A DNA stretch of 64,000 bases from Kocuria tytonis (lineage in GTDB: Bacteria; Actinomycetota; Actinomycetes; Actinomycetales; Micrococcaceae): assembly GCF_003226895.2 (NCBI RefSeq), contig NZ_PNJG02000001.1:372001-436000 (forward strand), written 5' to 3'. Shown here one piece after another: positions 44,953 through 55,102 of the stretch. Below the pieces are notes generated by a model that was given only the letters and a program-made list of their open reading frames with translations, was not told where the DNA came from and did no database searches. Made by a program: the position numbers and the translations under genes. Within the stretch, counting starts at the first letter, position 1. The number at the start of each line of letters is the position of its first letter.

Positions 44953-45978
44953 ATGACTGAAGTCGCTCCCCTCACCGCCACCGAGTCCTTCTGGCGGCCC
45001 CGCACCGTGACCCCCTGGGTGCGCAACCTCGCGGTGGCCTCCCTGCTGGCAAACACCCTGCTCGTCTTCACGGGTGGTCTCGTGCGGTTGACCGGTTCCG
45101 GCCTGGGCTGCCCCACGTGGCCCCGCTGCACCGCGGAGTCCTGGACCAACACCCAGGAAATGGGCATGCACGGCGTCATCGAGTTCGGCAACCGGCTGCT
45201 CACGTTCGTGCTGGCGGTCGTGGCCGTCCTCACCTTCCTGTCCGTCCTGCGGCTGCGGCACGAGCACCCCAAGCTGCTCCGGCTCGGCCTCTACCTCCTG
45301 CTGGGCATCCCCGTGCAGGCCGTGGTGGGCGGCGTCCTGGTGCACCTGGACCTGCACCCCCTGCTGGTGGGCATGCACTACTTCCTCTCGGCCATCATGA
45401 TCTCTCTCTCCACCCTGCTGGTGCTCAACACGCGGCGCGAGGGGCTGTCCGCCGTGGCCCACGACCAGCGACCGGGTCAGCTGCACGACCGCGCGGGGCT
45501 GGTGCGCACCCTCGCCGTCGTCACGGGGGTGCTGACCGCGGTCATCCTGTACCTGGGCACCCTCGTCACGGGCACCGGACCCCACGCCGGGGACCAGGAC
45601 AGCGCCCGTCTCGCGTTCAACTCGGTGGACATCGCCCGTGCCCATGCGGTCCCCGTGTACCTGCTCACCTTCACGGTGGTCACGGGCATCGTGCTGTGCA
45701 CGCTCAAGGGCGTGCCGCGGGTGCTGCGCAACGCCTACGCCATCATGGCCGTGGTGATCCTCGCGCAGGGTGCCGTGGGGTACTACCAGTACCTCCACCA
45801 GGTGCCCGTGCCCGCGGTGTCCCTGCACATGGTGCTCTCCGCCGCACTGATCTGGGCCGCCACGCGGGTGGTGTCCATAAGCTTCTACCTCGCCGCGGAC
45901 CACCACGAGCACGCGGCCCCCGTGGACCTCGGCCCCTCACGGACCGCGGCCCCGAGGGACGCGCAGCCCGTGCGCTGA
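44953..45978 (+). CDS. ctaA: Heme A synthase (COX15/CtaA family)
   Basis: The 341-residue protein has eight predicted membrane helices. The first loop carries the cysteine pair GCPTWPRC (about 53-60). Conserved histidines lie in MGMHGVIEFGNRLL, VLVHLDLHPLLVGMHYFLSA and SVDIARAHAVPVYLL. It converts heme O to heme A for cytochrome aa3 oxidase. ATG 44953 starts just before the first conserved segment. The matching heme O synthase gene ctaB lies 2.2 kb away on the other strand, with one unrelated gene between. Confidence 0.93.
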   Translation: MTEVAPLTATESFWRPRTVTPWVRNLAVASLLANTLLVFTGGLVRLTGSGLGCPTWPRCTAESWTNTQEMGMHGVIEFGNRLLTFVLAVVAVLTFLSVLRLRHEHPKLLRLGLYLLLGIPVQAVVGGVLVHLDLHPLLVGMHYFLSAIMISLSTLLVLNTRREGLSAVAHDQRPGQLHDRAGLVRTLAVVTGVLTAVILYLGTLVTGTGPHAGDQDSARLAFNSVDIARAHAVPVYLLTFTVVTGIVLCTLKGVPRVLRNAYAIMAVVILAQGAVGYYQYLHQVPVPAVSLHMVLSAALIWAATRVVSISFYLAADHHEHAAPVDLGPSRTAAPRDAQPVR

Positions 45979-46103
45979 CGTCCGTCCGGGAGCGCCGCCG
46001 CCCGTCCTTTTCTGCGCCACGCGGGAGCGGCGCCCGCCACGCGATCGCTTTCGTCACGGCACTCAAGGGTTGGAGACGTGGCGCGGCACCCCCACCCCGC
46101 GCG

Positions 46104-47021
46104 TCAGCGCCCCGGCAGTTCCGTGCCGCTCGCGCGCAGCTGCGCGACGGCGTCGGCCAGCGCGCGCTTGCCGCGTGACGGGATGGGGAGCAGCGGCCGG
46201 CGCGGTGCGCTCGTGCGCACTCCACAGACCTCCGCGAGTGCGTAGAGCACGGACAGGGGCCGTTCGTGGCCCATGAGCTGCAGCAACGGGCGCAGGGCGG
46301 CGCTCCATGCGGAGGCGTCCTCCGCGCGGCCGTCCGCCACGGCCCGGTGGAAGGCCACGAACTCCGGTGCCAGCAGGGCGGCCAGCCCGCTGTGCCAGGC
46401 GGCCGTGGGGTACTCGTCCACGATGAGCTGGTCGCGGCTCGCCCCGTGGACCGTTCCCGGCTCGGACTGCTGCGCGAACAGCAGCTGCCGCGAGTGGAAG
46501 AGCCGCCCGGAGGACGCCGTGTCCTTGAACGCCACCACGTTGTCCAGCCACGACAGCTCCGACGCCAGCTCCACGGGGTACGTGAAGCCCGTGGTGGACG
46601 GGTTGTTGTAGAGACACAGGGGCAGGGACACCGCGGAGGCCACGGTCTCCACCTGGTCCGCTATCTCCTGCGATACGAGTGGGATGTAGCTCATGGGGCT
46701 CAGCACGAGCCCGTCCGCACCGCTGTTCTCGGCGGAGTAGGCGTGCTGCAGGACCTCCCGGGTGGTGAGAGCGGAGATTCCCGCGCCCACGGGTGTCCCG
46801 GACCCCGACGCCGCTCGCACGGCCGTCCGCACCACCTCGGCGCGTTCCTGCGCGTCCAGGTAGGCGAAGAGGCCCGAGGTGCCGAGCACCACGATTCCGT
46901 CCACACCGCTGCGGGCCAGCTGCGCCACACTGCGTTCCAGGGACTCCACGTCCAGTCCGCCACCGGGCAGCAGCGGGGTCACGGGATAGGCGATCACACC
47001 TGAGAACGTCATGGACAGCAT
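46104..47021 (-). CDS. DapA/NAL superfamily aldolase-like protein
   Basis: The 305-residue TIM-barrel protein of the dihydrodipicolinate synthase/N-acetylneuraminate lyase superfamily has the Schiff-base lysine in VVAFKDTASSG (about 165) and the catalytic tyrosine in LCLYNNPSTTG (about 137). The family's GTTGE is replaced by LGTSGLFAYL, so the second Thr and the Glu are missing. That argues against true DapA; another 2-keto acid aldolase or dehydratase is more likely. It lies between ctaA and ctaB. The ATG at 47021 follows a TAAACT -10 box by 6 nt. Confidence 0.82.
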   Translation of the reverse strand: MLSMTFSGVIAYPVTPLLPGGGLDVESLERSVAQLARSGVDGIVVLGTSGLFAYLDAQERAEVVRTAVRAASGSGTPVGAGISALTTREVLQHAYSAENSGADGLVLSPMSYIPLVSQEIADQVETVASAVSLPLCLYNNPSTTGFTYPVELASELSWLDNVVAFKDTASSGRLFHSRQLLFAQQSEPGTVHGASRDQLIVDEYPTAAWHSGLAALLAPEFVAFHRAVADGRAEDASAWSAALRPLLQLMGHERPLSVLYALAEVCGVRTSAPRRPLLPIPSRGKRALADAVAQLRASGTELPGR

Positions 47022-47027
47022 GGCAAC

Positions 47028-47033
47028 AGTTTA
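47028..47033 (-). promoter_or_regulatory. -10 box of a leaderless promoter for the DapA-like gene
   Basis: TAAACT on the minus strand ends 6 nt before the ATG at 47021. Confidence 0.5.
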
Positions 47034-47173
47034 GGTGACCCTAACCACAACGGCACATCGCGGGAGGGTGGGATGAGGTCTGAAAGCGGCCGCGCGCGGT
47101 GTCGTACGAGGCAGACGCGGGCGCTGGTCCACAGCCACGGGACGAGGTCCCGTGCCGCGCGCACCCCACCGGG

Positions 47174-48187
47174 TCAGAAGATCGGGCCGCCCACGAACGG
47201 ATCCAGGGCCACGCCCACGAACACGAAGGTGATGTAGGCGATGGAACCGTGGAAGACGTACATGGCCTGTTTGAGAGTGGGGCGGCCGTCCCGGGCCAGA
47301 CCGTGCAGCTTGTGGCAGTGGTACGTGAACCAGCCGCCCGAGAGCAGCGCGATCACGCCGTACACCCAGCCTGCGCCACCCACGGGGATGAGAAGCAGCG
47401 AGCAGATGACGGTGGCCCACGCGTAGAGCACCACCTGGGCGCCCACGGTCCGGGCGGTGTCCACGGCGCCCAGCATGGGCACACCGGCGCGGGAGTAGTC
47501 CTCCGCGTACTTCATGGACAGCGGCCAGTAGTGCGGCGGGGTCCACAGGAAGATGAACGCGAAGAGCACGAGAGCGGGCCACTCGAGCGTGCCCCGGACC
47601 GCGGCCCACCCGATGAGCACGGGCATGCAGCCGGCGATCCCGCCCCAGACGATGTTCTGCGCGGTGCGGCGCTTGAGGATGATCGAGTAGAACACCGCGT
47701 ACAGCGCGATCGCGACGGCTCCGAGGACGCCGCACAGCACACTGACGCCCAGGCTCAGCCACGCCACCGCGACGGCCGACAGCACCCACGCGAAGACCAG
47801 TGCCTCGCGGTCCCCCACCTCACCGGTCACCAGCGGCCGCTTGGCGGTGCGCCGCATGAGCCGGTCCTCGTTGCGGTCGATGTAGCAGTTGAACGCCCCG
47901 GCGGCCCCGGCGGCCAGCGTGCCGCCCACGAGGGTGTTGAGCACGAGCCAGAAATCGGGGATGCCACGCTGGGCGAAGAACATGGTGGGCACGGTTGCCA
48001 CCAGCAGGAGCTCGATGATGCGCGGCTTGGTCAGGGCCACGTACGCTCTGAGCTTACGACCCGCGGTCATGCGACCCTCGTACCCGACCGGAGCAACCTC
48101 CGCGATCCGGGCCCCGGTCACTCCGTGTCCGTGCGGCGCAGGGGTTCCCGAGGAATTCGGGTGCGTCGCGGTGTCGAGGTGGTTCAC
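47174..48187 (-). CDS. ctaB: Heme O synthase (protoheme IX farnesyltransferase)
   Basis: The 337-residue UbiA-family protein has about nine membrane helices, a polar N-terminus of about 45 residues, the first Asp-rich motif [15 protein letters not shown] (about 105) and the second conserved region [17 protein letters not shown] with [12 protein letters not shown]. It joins a farnesyl group to heme B to give heme O, which CtaA oxidises. The GTG at 48187 has GGAG 9 nt upstream. It is divergent from tkt. Confidence 0.93.
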   Translation of the reverse strand: MNHLDTATHPNSSGTPAPHGHGVTGARIAEVAPVGYEGRMTAGRKLRAYVALTKPRIIELLLVATVPTMFFAQRGIPDFWLVLNTLVGGTLAAGAAGAFNCYIDRNEDRLMRRTAKRPLVTGEVGDREALVFAWVLSAVAVAWLSLGVSVLCGVLGAVAIALYAVFYSIILKRRTAQNIVWGGIAGCMPVLIGWAAVRGTLEWPALVLFAFIFLWTPPHYWPLSMKYAEDYSRAGVPMLGAVDTARTVGAQVVLYAWATVICSLLLIPVGGAGWVYGVIALLSGGWFTYHCHKLHGLARDGRPTLKQAMYVFHGSIAYITFVFVGVALDPFVGGPIF

Positions 48188-48277
48188 GGATCAAAGCTCC
48201 AAAGAACGTGGGTGGCCCGCCCGGGGCGGGAGTGTTCGGGGCGGAGCGCGGCGGGCACGCACCGACACCCAGTCACA

Positions 48278-48283
48278 AGTATA
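48278..48283 (-). promoter_or_regulatory. Candidate -10 box for ctaB
   Basis: TATACT on the minus strand, a good -10 match, lies about 90 nt before the ctaB start. No -35 match is evident. Confidence 0.45.
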
Positions 48284-48356
48284 GCCACCGAGGGCCGCTC
48301 CCGGGGGTGCCGGAAACTTGTGCCGAGGTCGGAGCGGGAGTTCTCCCCACCCGTCC

Positions 48357-48386
48357 CTGACGCGCACCGCCCACCCGGACTAAGGT
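48357..48386 (+). promoter_or_regulatory. Candidate promoter of the pentose-phosphate operon
   Basis: CTGACG (48357-48362) and TAAGGT (48381-48386) are spaced by 18 bp. A start near 48393 would leave a leader of about 90 nt before tkt. Confidence 0.45.
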
Positions 48387-48484
48387 TGATCCCAGAACCC
48401 GTGCTGCGCGCGATCCCATGGACCCCTCGGGCGTCGGACCCGCGGCAGCAGCACACCCCACACCCAGGAAAGGGGCTCGCCACC

Positions 48485-50596
48485 GTGCCGAACCTTGATC
48501 AACCGTTGAACTGGACCGAGCAGGACGCCCGCGCCGTGGACACCGCGCGCGTCCTCGCCGCGGACGCCGTGCAGAAGGTGGGCAACGGCCACCCCGGAAC
48601 CGCCATGTCCCTGGCCCCCGCGGCGTACCTGCTGTTCCAGAAGGTCATGCGGCACGACCCCTCCGACGACCGCTGGACCGGCCGTGACCGGTTCATCCTC
48701 TCCCCCGGTCACACTTCCCTGACCCTGTACCTGCAGCTGTTCTTCTCCGGGTACGGACTGGAGATGTCCGATCTCGAGTCGCTGCGCACGTGGGGCTCCA
48801 AGGTGCCCGGGCACCCCGAGTACCGCCACACCACCGGCGTGGAGATCACCACCGGCCCGCTCGGCCAGGGTCTGGCCTCCGCCGTGGGCTTCGCGTACGC
48901 CCAGCGCTACACCCGGGGGCTCTTCGACGCGGACGCGCCCGAGGGCTCGTCACCGTTCGACCACCACGTGTTCGTGATCGCCTCCGACGGCGACCTCCAG
49001 GAGGGCATCACCTCCGAGGCGTCGTCGCTGGCCGGGACCCAGCAGCTGGGCAACCTCGTGGTGATCTACGACGACAACAAGATCTCCATCGAGGACGACA
49101 CCAACGTGGCGTTCAACGAGGACGTCCTGGCCCGCTACGAGGCCTACGGCTGGCACACGGCCCGCGTGGACTGGCGCAACGGCGGTGAGTACAAGGAGGA
49201 CGTCGAGGCGCTGTACGACGCGGTCGTCGCGGCCACCACGGTCACCGACAAGCCCTCGCTCATCGCCCTGAGCACCATCATCGGCTGGCCCTCGCCCAAC
49301 AAGCAGAACACCGGCGGCATCCACGGCTCGGCGCTCGGTGCGGACGAGGTCGCGGCGACCAAGCAGATCCTCGGCTTCGACCCCGAGCAGTCCTTCCAGA
49401 TCGAGCCGGAGATCCTGGACCACGTGCGCCAGGTGGCCGAGCGCGGCAAGCGGGAGCGGGCCGAGTGGGAGCAGTCCTTCGACGAGTGGCGTAGTGCCAA
49501 CCCGGAGAAGGCCGCCCTCTACGACCGCATCAAGGACCAGGAGCTGCCGGCGGACTACGAGGCCGCGTTCCCCGTGTTCCCCGCGGGCAAGGCCATGGCC
49601 ACGCGCAAGGCCTCGGGCCAGGTCATCAACGCCATCGCGGACACGTTCCCCGAGCTGTGGGGCGGTTCGTGCGACCTCGCCGGGTCCAACAACACCACGA
49701 TCGACAGTGCGAAGTCCTTCATCCCGCCGGCCCGCTCCACCGACAAGTGGTCCGGTTCCCCGTACGGCCGGGTGCTGCACTTCGGCATCCGTGAGCACGC
49801 TGCAGCGGCCATCGTGAACGGGATCGTGATGAGCAGCCAGACCCGCGCGTACTCGGGCACGTTCCTCATCTTCTCCGACTACCAGCGCCCCGCGGTGCGC
49901 CTCGGCGCGCTCATGAAGGTGCCGTCCATCTACGTGTGGACCCACGACTCGATCGGCCTGGGTGAGGACGGTCCCACGCACCAGCCCGTGGAGCAGCTCT
50001 CGGCCCTGCGCGCGATCCCGGGGCTCGACGTCGTCCGCCCCGCGGATGCGAACGAGACCTCCGTGGCCTGGCGGACCATCCTCGAGAACCACGAGCACCC
50101 CGCCGGGATCGCGCTCACGCGCCAGGACCTGCCCACGATCGCCCGCACCGACCTGCACCCGGACGCCGAGGGCGAGAAGTTCGCCTCCGCCGAGGGTGTG
50201 GCGCGCGGCGGCTACGTCCTCGCGGACACCACGGGCACCCCGGACGTGATCCTGATCGGCACCGGCTCCGAGGTGCAGCTGGCCCTGCAGGCCCGCGAGC
50301 AGCTCAAGACCCAGGGCGTTGCGGCCCGTGTGGTCTCCATGCCGTGCCGCGAGTGGTTCGACGCGCAGGACGCGGACTACCGCAACTCCGTGATCCCCTC
50401 GGACGTCAGGGCCCGCGTGAGCGTGGAGGCCGGGATCCGGATGTCGTGGAACGACCTCCTGGGGGACGCCGGCCGCGCCGTGTCTCTCGAGCACTTCGGC
50501 GAGTCCGCGGACTACGAGACGCTCTACCACGAGTTCGGCATCACCGTCGAGGCCGTGGCGGACGCCGCCCGGGAGTCCATCGCCGCCGCGCGCTGA
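48485..50596 (+). CDS. tkt: Transketolase
   Basis: The 703-residue protein has the TPP-binding pattern GDGDLQEGITSEA...NLVVIYDDNKISIEDD (about 165-205), GNGHPGTAMSLAPAAYLLF near the N-terminus and the transketolase motif with GEDGPTHQPVEQLSALRAIPGL (about 495-515). It moves two-carbon units between sugar phosphates. The GTG at 48485 is used; the frame stays open 460 codons upstream only as an artefact of high GC. It is the first gene of tkt-tal-pgi-zwf-opcA-pgl. Confidence 0.96.
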   Translation: MPNLDQPLNWTEQDARAVDTARVLAADAVQKVGNGHPGTAMSLAPAAYLLFQKVMRHDPSDDRWTGRDRFILSPGHTSLTLYLQLFFSGYGLEMSDLESLRTWGSKVPGHPEYRHTTGVEITTGPLGQGLASAVGFAYAQRYTRGLFDADAPEGSSPFDHHVFVIASDGDLQEGITSEASSLAGTQQLGNLVVIYDDNKISIEDDTNVAFNEDVLARYEAYGWHTARVDWRNGGEYKEDVEALYDAVVAATTVTDKPSLIALSTIIGWPSPNKQNTGGIHGSALGADEVAATKQILGFDPEQSFQIEPEILDHVRQVAERGKRERAEWEQSFDEWRSANPEKAALYDRIKDQELPADYEAAFPVFPAGKAMATRKASGQVINAIADTFPELWGGSCDLAGSNNTTIDSAKSFIPPARSTDKWSGSPYGRVLHFGIREHAAAAIVNGIVMSSQTRAYSGTFLIFSDYQRPAVRLGALMKVPSIYVWTHDSIGLGEDGPTHQPVEQLSALRAIPGLDVVRPADANETSVAWRTILENHEHPAGIALTRQDLPTIARTDLHPDAEGEKFASAEGVARGGYVLADTTGTPDVILIGTGSEVQLALQAREQLKTQGVAARVVSMPCREWFDAQDADYRNSVIPSDVRARVSVEAGIRMSWNDLLGDAGRAVSLEHFGESADYETLYHEFGITVEAVADAARESIAAAR

Positions 50597-50612
50597 GACC
50601 CGCCACCAACCG

Positions 50613-50651
50613 GCGTCGCGGGCGGGAGCCCCGGGTTCCCGCCCGCGACGC
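50613..50651 (+). other. Intercistronic hairpin tkt-tal
   Basis: A perfect 15-bp stem (50613-50627, 50637-50651) with a 9-nt loop stands 17 nt after the tkt stop and 36 nt before tal. There is no U-tract, so it may act as a partial terminator, processing site or 3' stabiliser. Confidence 0.65.
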
Positions 50652-50686
50652 ACCACAGCACTTCATTGCGACCGGAGGAACCACAC

Positions 50687-51793
50687 ATGAGCACCCCCAC
50701 ACAGAAACTCTCCGACGCCGGCGTCTCCATCTGGCTGGACGACCTCTCCCGCCAGCGGCTCACGAGCGGCAACCTGCAGGAACTGATCGACACCAAGAAC
50801 GTGGTGGGCGTGACCACCAACCCCACGATCTTCGCGGCGGCACTCGCGGACGGCGAGTCCTACCGCGAGCAGGTGGCCGAGCTCGCCGCCGCGGGCACCT
50901 CGGTGGACGACGCCGTCTTCCGCATCACCACGGACGACGTCCGGGACGCGTGCGACCTCTTCGCCCCCATTGCCGAGGCCACCCAGGGCGTGGACGGCCG
51001 CGTGTCCATCGAGGTGGACCCGCGGCTCGCGCAGGACGCGGACGCGACCTCCGCGATGGCGCAGAAGCTGTCACAGACCATCGACCGCCCGAACGCCCTG
51101 ATCAAGATCCCCGCCACGGAGAAGGGCCTGCCCTCGATCGCGGCCACGATCGCCGAGGGCATCTCGGTGAACGTGACGCTGATCTTCTCCCTGGACCGCT
51201 ACCGCGGCGTCATCAACGCCTACATGGAGGGCCTGGAGCGGGCCCTGGAGAACGGGAAGGACCTGTCCACCATCCACTCGGTGGCCTCCTTCTTCGTCTC
51301 CCGCGTGGACACCGAGATGGACAAGCGTCTGGACGCCGTGGGAACCGACGAGGCCGCGGCACTGAAGGGCAAGGCCGGTCTGGCCAATGCCCGCCTGGCC
51401 TACCAGGTCTACGCGCAGCAGCTGGACACCGAGCGCTGGAAGCGGCTCGCCGCAGCCGGTGCCAACCCGCAGCGTCCGCTGTGGGCGTCCACCGGTGTGA
51501 AGGACCCCAACCTGCCGGACACGCTGTACGTGAGCGAACTGGTGGCACCCAACACGGTCAACACCATGCCCGAGAAGACCCTCGACGCCACGTTCGACCA
51601 CGCCGAGGTCACCGGGGACACCGTCACCGGGACCTACGAGGAGTCCACCGAGATCCTCAACGCGATCGGCGAGCAGGGCGTCTCCTACCAGGAGGTCGTG
51701 GAGGCGCTCGAGTCCGAGGGGCTCGACAAGTTCGACGCGTCCTGGGACGAGCTGCTCACCACCGTCCGCACCGCGCTCGACGAGGCCCGCTGA
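50687..51793 (+). CDS. tal: Transaldolase
   Basis: The 368-residue enzyme is of the longer actinobacterial type. It has [11 protein letters not shown] at the start, [15 protein letters not shown], the Schiff-base lysine region [12 protein letters not shown] (about 140-151) and [14 protein letters not shown]. It transfers a three-carbon unit in the pentose phosphate pathway. ATG 50687 has GGAGGAA 6 nt upstream. Confidence 0.95.
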   Translation: MSTPTQKLSDAGVSIWLDDLSRQRLTSGNLQELIDTKNVVGVTTNPTIFAAALADGESYREQVAELAAAGTSVDDAVFRITTDDVRDACDLFAPIAEATQGVDGRVSIEVDPRLAQDADATSAMAQKLSQTIDRPNALIKIPATEKGLPSIAATIAEGISVNVTLIFSLDRYRGVINAYMEGLERALENGKDLSTIHSVASFFVSRVDTEMDKRLDAVGTDEAAALKGKAGLANARLAYQVYAQQLDTERWKRLAAAGANPQRPLWASTGVKDPNLPDTLYVSELVAPNTVNTMPEKTLDATFDHAEVTGDTVTGTYEESTEILNAIGEQGVSYQEVVEALESEGLDKFDASWDELLTTVRTALDEAR

Positions 51794-51799
51794 CCCGCC

Positions 51800-51865
51800 G
51801 CCGGTCCCGTCACCCGGTGGCGGGACCGGCTCGCAGCACCGGGCCCCGCGGTCCTGCGACCGCGG
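51800..51865 (+). other. Intercistronic tandem hairpins tal-pgi
   Basis: Two stems lie in the 127-bp gap: 10 bp perfect (51800-51809, 51821-51830) and 8 bp perfect (51846-51853, 51858-51865). Neither has a U-tract. pgi starts 55 nt later. Confidence 0.55.
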
Positions 51866-51920
51866 AACCCGGCGCCGCCGCACCGCACCGATGTCCCCAC
51901 CCAGTCCGAGGAGGCTCCCC

Positions 51921-53525
51921 GTGAGCTCATTGTCATTGCAGGCAGCAGGATCCGCGCGCGACGCCGTCGACTCGCACGTGCCCCGTCTCGTCGCCGAGAA
52001 CTTCGCCTCCGGGCTCTTCGACCAGGATCCCACCCTGTGGGGGCCCGCGGCCGAGAAAGAAGCCGCGATCCGCCTCGGGTGGACCGACGCCGCGAACGTG
52101 TCCCGCCCGCTCGTGCCCGAGATCATGCAGCTGCGGGACGACTTCGCCCGGGAGGGCGTCACCCGCTTCGTCCTCGCCGGCATGGGCGGTTCCTCGCTGG
52201 CCCCCGAGGTCATCACGCGCAGCGCCGGCGTGGAGCTGTTCGTGCTGGACTCCACCGATCCCGAGATGGTCACCAAGGCGCTTCAGGACCTCGAGCACAC
52301 CGCGCTGATCGTCTCCTCCAAGTCCGGATCCACCGTGGAGACGGATTCCGCGCGCCGCGTGTTCCTGGAGGCGTTCGAGCGCGCAGGGATCGACGCGCCG
52401 TCGCGCATCGTGGTGGTCACGGACCCCGGCTCCCCCATGGACGAAGCCTCTCGGGAGGCCGGCTACCGCAAGACCTTCAACGCGGATCCGAACGTGGGCG
52501 GGCGGTTCTCCGCGCTGACCGCTTTCGGGCTCGTGCCGTCGGGTCTGGCCGGAGTGGACATCGCGGCCCTGCTCGACGACGCCGAGGAGGCCGCGGAGAT
52601 GCTGCGCGAGGACGACGAGAACAACATCGGCCTGCAGCTCGGAGCGGCGCTCGGCGGCACCGCACCGCTGCGGGACAAGATCGTGCTCGTGAACCGGGGC
52701 GCTCCGTTCGTGGGCTTCGCGGACTGGGCCGAGCAGCTGATCGCCGAGTCCACCGGCAAGTCCGGCACGGGAGTGCTGCCCGTGGTGGTGGACGAGTCCG
52801 CGCCCGAGCTGACCTCGGACGCCCGGGACGTCCTGGTGGTCTCGCTCGTGGCCGAGGACGCCGCGGAGGTGGAGACCGGTGACGGCATGCGCGTGGCCGG
52901 GTCCCTGAGCGGGCTCATGCTGGCCTTCGAGGTGGCGATCGCGGTGGCCGGGCGGCTGCTCGGCATCGACCCCTACAACCAGCCGGACGTGGAGTCCGCC
53001 AAGGCGGCCACCCGCGAGCTGCTGGCCTCCTCGCCCGAGCCCTCCCCCGCCGCGGCCACCGACGGTGCCGTGGAGATCCGCGGCGACGAGACCCTGCTCG
53101 ACGGGGCCACCACGGTGCCCCGGGCGCTGGCCGCCCTGCTCTCGCAGCTCCCGGAGGACGGCTACGTCAGCGTGCAGGCGTACTTCGACCGCCTGGAGTG
53201 GTCCCGGCTCGAGTCGGTCCGCGACCAGCTGGCCCGCCACACCGGGCGACCCGTGACCTTCGGGTGGGGCCCCCGGTTCCTGCACTCCACGGGCCAGTAC
53301 CATAAGGGCGGACCCGCGCAGGGCGTGTACCTGCAGATCACGGCGGCCACCGACACGGACGTGGACATCCCCGGCATCCCCTTCACGTTCGGCGAGCTGA
53401 TCGGCGCGCAGGCGGACGGCGACGCCGCGGTGCTCACGGACCACCACCGTCCCGTGCTGCGGCTGCGCCTCACGGACCGCGCGGCGGGCGTGGCCCAGTT
53501 GCTCGAGGTGGCCGCCGCGCTCTGA
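51921..53525 (+). CDS. pgi: Glucose-6-phosphate isomerase
   Basis: The 534-residue SIS-domain protein has FVLAGMGGSSLAPEV (about 87-101), STDPEMV, SSKSGSTVETDS (sugar-phosphate site) and near the C-terminus GWGPRFLHSTGQYHKGGPAQGVYLQI, which holds the catalytic-region His and Lys. It interconverts glucose 6-phosphate and fructose 6-phosphate, linking both pathways of this region. GTG 51921 has GAGGAGG about 7 nt upstream. Confidence 0.93.
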   Translation: MSSLSLQAAGSARDAVDSHVPRLVAENFASGLFDQDPTLWGPAAEKEAAIRLGWTDAANVSRPLVPEIMQLRDDFAREGVTRFVLAGMGGSSLAPEVITRSAGVELFVLDSTDPEMVTKALQDLEHTALIVSSKSGSTVETDSARRVFLEAFERAGIDAPSRIVVVTDPGSPMDEASREAGYRKTFNADPNVGGRFSALTAFGLVPSGLAGVDIAALLDDAEEAAEMLREDDENNIGLQLGAALGGTAPLRDKIVLVNRGAPFVGFADWAEQLIAESTGKSGTGVLPVVVDESAPELTSDARDVLVVSLVAEDAAEVETGDGMRVAGSLSGLMLAFEVAIAVAGRLLGIDPYNQPDVESAKAATRELLASSPEPSPAAATDGAVEIRGDETLLDGATTVPRALAALLSQLPEDGYVSVQAYFDRLEWSRLESVRDQLARHTGRPVTFGWGPRFLHSTGQYHKGGPAQGVYLQITAATDTDVDIPGIPFTFGELIGAQADGDAAVLTDHHRPVLRLRLTDRAAGVAQLLEVAAAL

Positions 53526-53563
53526 TCCTGCCCCCACCGACCAGCGAACGGACAGGAAACCCC

Positions 53564-55102
53564 GTGCCCGACACCACCAATTCCAACCCCCTGCGGGATC
53601 CGCGTGACCGCCGGCTCACCCGCGTGGCGGCGCCGTCGGCCCTCGTGCTGTTCGGCGTGACCGGCGATCTTGCCAAGAAGAAGCTGCTGCCCGCCATGTA
53701 CGACCTCGCCAACCGCAGCCTGCTGCCGCCCGCGTTCTCGCTGGTCGGCTTCGGCCGGCGGGACTGGGACGACGCCCAATTCGCGGAGTACGTGAAGGAG
53801 CACGTCACCGAGCACGCCCGCACGCCGTACAACGAGGACCTGTGGAACCAGTTCGCCTCGGGCCTGCGGTTCGTGCACGGCGAGTTCGACGACGACGACG
53901 CCTACGAGCGGCTCGCGCAGACCCTGGACGAGCTGGACCGGGACAGGGGCACGCGCGGCAACCACGCGTTCTACCTCTCCATCCCGCCCAAGGCCTTCGA
54001 GACGGTGTGCCACCGGCTCGCGGACCACGACCTCGCCGACAGCGAGAACAGCAAGGGCTGGCGGCGCGTGGTCATCGAGAAGCCGTTCGGCCACGACCTG
54101 GAGTCCGCGCGGGAGCTCAACGCGATCGTCGAGCGCGTGTTCCGCGCGGACAGCGTGTTCCGCATCGACCACTACCTGGGCAAGGAGACGGTGCAGAACA
54201 TCCTGGCGCTGCGCTTCGCGAACCAGATGTTCGAGCCGCTGTGGGACGCCCGCTACGTGGACCACGTGCAGATCACCATGGCGGAGGAGATCGGGATCGG
54301 CTCCCGCGCCGGCTACTACGACGGCGTGGGCGCGGCACGGGACGTGATCCAGAACCACCTGCTGCAGCTGCTGGCGCTCACCGCCATGGAGGAGCCGACC
54401 TCGTTCTCCGAGCAGAACCTGCGCCGGGAGAAGGCCAAGGTGCTGGAGTCGGTGACGCTGCCGGAGCACCTCGGCGAGCACTCCGCGCTGGGCCAGTACA
54501 CCTCCGGGCTCCAGGGCGGCGAGTTCGTGAAGGGCTTCCACGAGGAGAGCGACATCCCCGCGGACTCCCGCACCGAGACCTTTGCGGCCCTGCGGGTGGA
54601 CATCACCAACCGCCGCTGGGCCGGGGTGCCCTTCTACCTGCGTGCGGGCAAGCGGCTGGGGCGCCGGGTCACGGAGATCGCCGTGGCCTTCAAGAAGTCC
54701 CCCAACCTGCTGTTCCGGGAGACGGACCACGAGGAGTTCGGACAGAACGCCATCGTGATCCGGATCCAGCCGGACGAGGGCGTGACCATCCGCTTCGGCT
54801 CCAAGGTCCCGGGCACGCAGTCCGAGATCCGGGACGTCACCATGGACTTCGGCTACGGCCACGCGTTCACCGAGTCCAGCCCGGAGGCCTACGAGCGCCT
54901 GATCTTCGACGTCCTGCTGGGCGAGCCGCCGCTGTTCCCCGACCACTCAGAGGTGGAGCTGTCCTGGAAGATCCTGGACCCGTTCGAGAAGTACTGGAGC
55001 GAGCAGCGGGTGGAGCCCGAACCCTACGAGCCGGGTTCCTGGGGACCCGCCTCGGCCCACGAGCTGATGGCCCGTGACGGACGTGTCTGGAGGCGACCGT
55101 GA
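53564..55102 (+). CDS. zwf: Glucose-6-phosphate dehydrogenase
   Basis: The 512-residue protein has the NADP site FGVTGDLAKKKLLPAMYDL (about 27-45) and EKPFGHDL. RIDHYLGKE is the active-site His and Lys (about 200), and RAGKRL follows in the C-terminal domain. It is the first step of the oxidative pentose phosphate pathway. GTG 53564 is used. Its stop overlaps opcA by 4 nt, and the two proteins are expected to work together. Confidence 0.96.
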   Translation: MPDTTNSNPLRDPRDRRLTRVAAPSALVLFGVTGDLAKKKLLPAMYDLANRSLLPPAFSLVGFGRRDWDDAQFAEYVKEHVTEHARTPYNEDLWNQFASGLRFVHGEFDDDDAYERLAQTLDELDRDRGTRGNHAFYLSIPPKAFETVCHRLADHDLADSENSKGWRRVVIEKPFGHDLESARELNAIVERVFRADSVFRIDHYLGKETVQNILALRFANQMFEPLWDARYVDHVQITMAEEIGIGSRAGYYDGVGAARDVIQNHLLQLLALTAMEEPTSFSEQNLRREKAKVLESVTLPEHLGEHSALGQYTSGLQGGEFVKGFHEESDIPADSRTETFAALRVDITNRRWAGVPFYLRAGKRLGRRVTEIAVAFKKSPNLLFRETDHEEFGQNAIVIRIQPDEGVTIRFGSKVPGTQSEIRDVTMDFGYGHAFTESSPEAYERLIFDVLLGEPPLFPDHSEVELSWKILDPFEKYWSEQRVEPEPYEPGSWGPASAHELMARDGRVWRRP

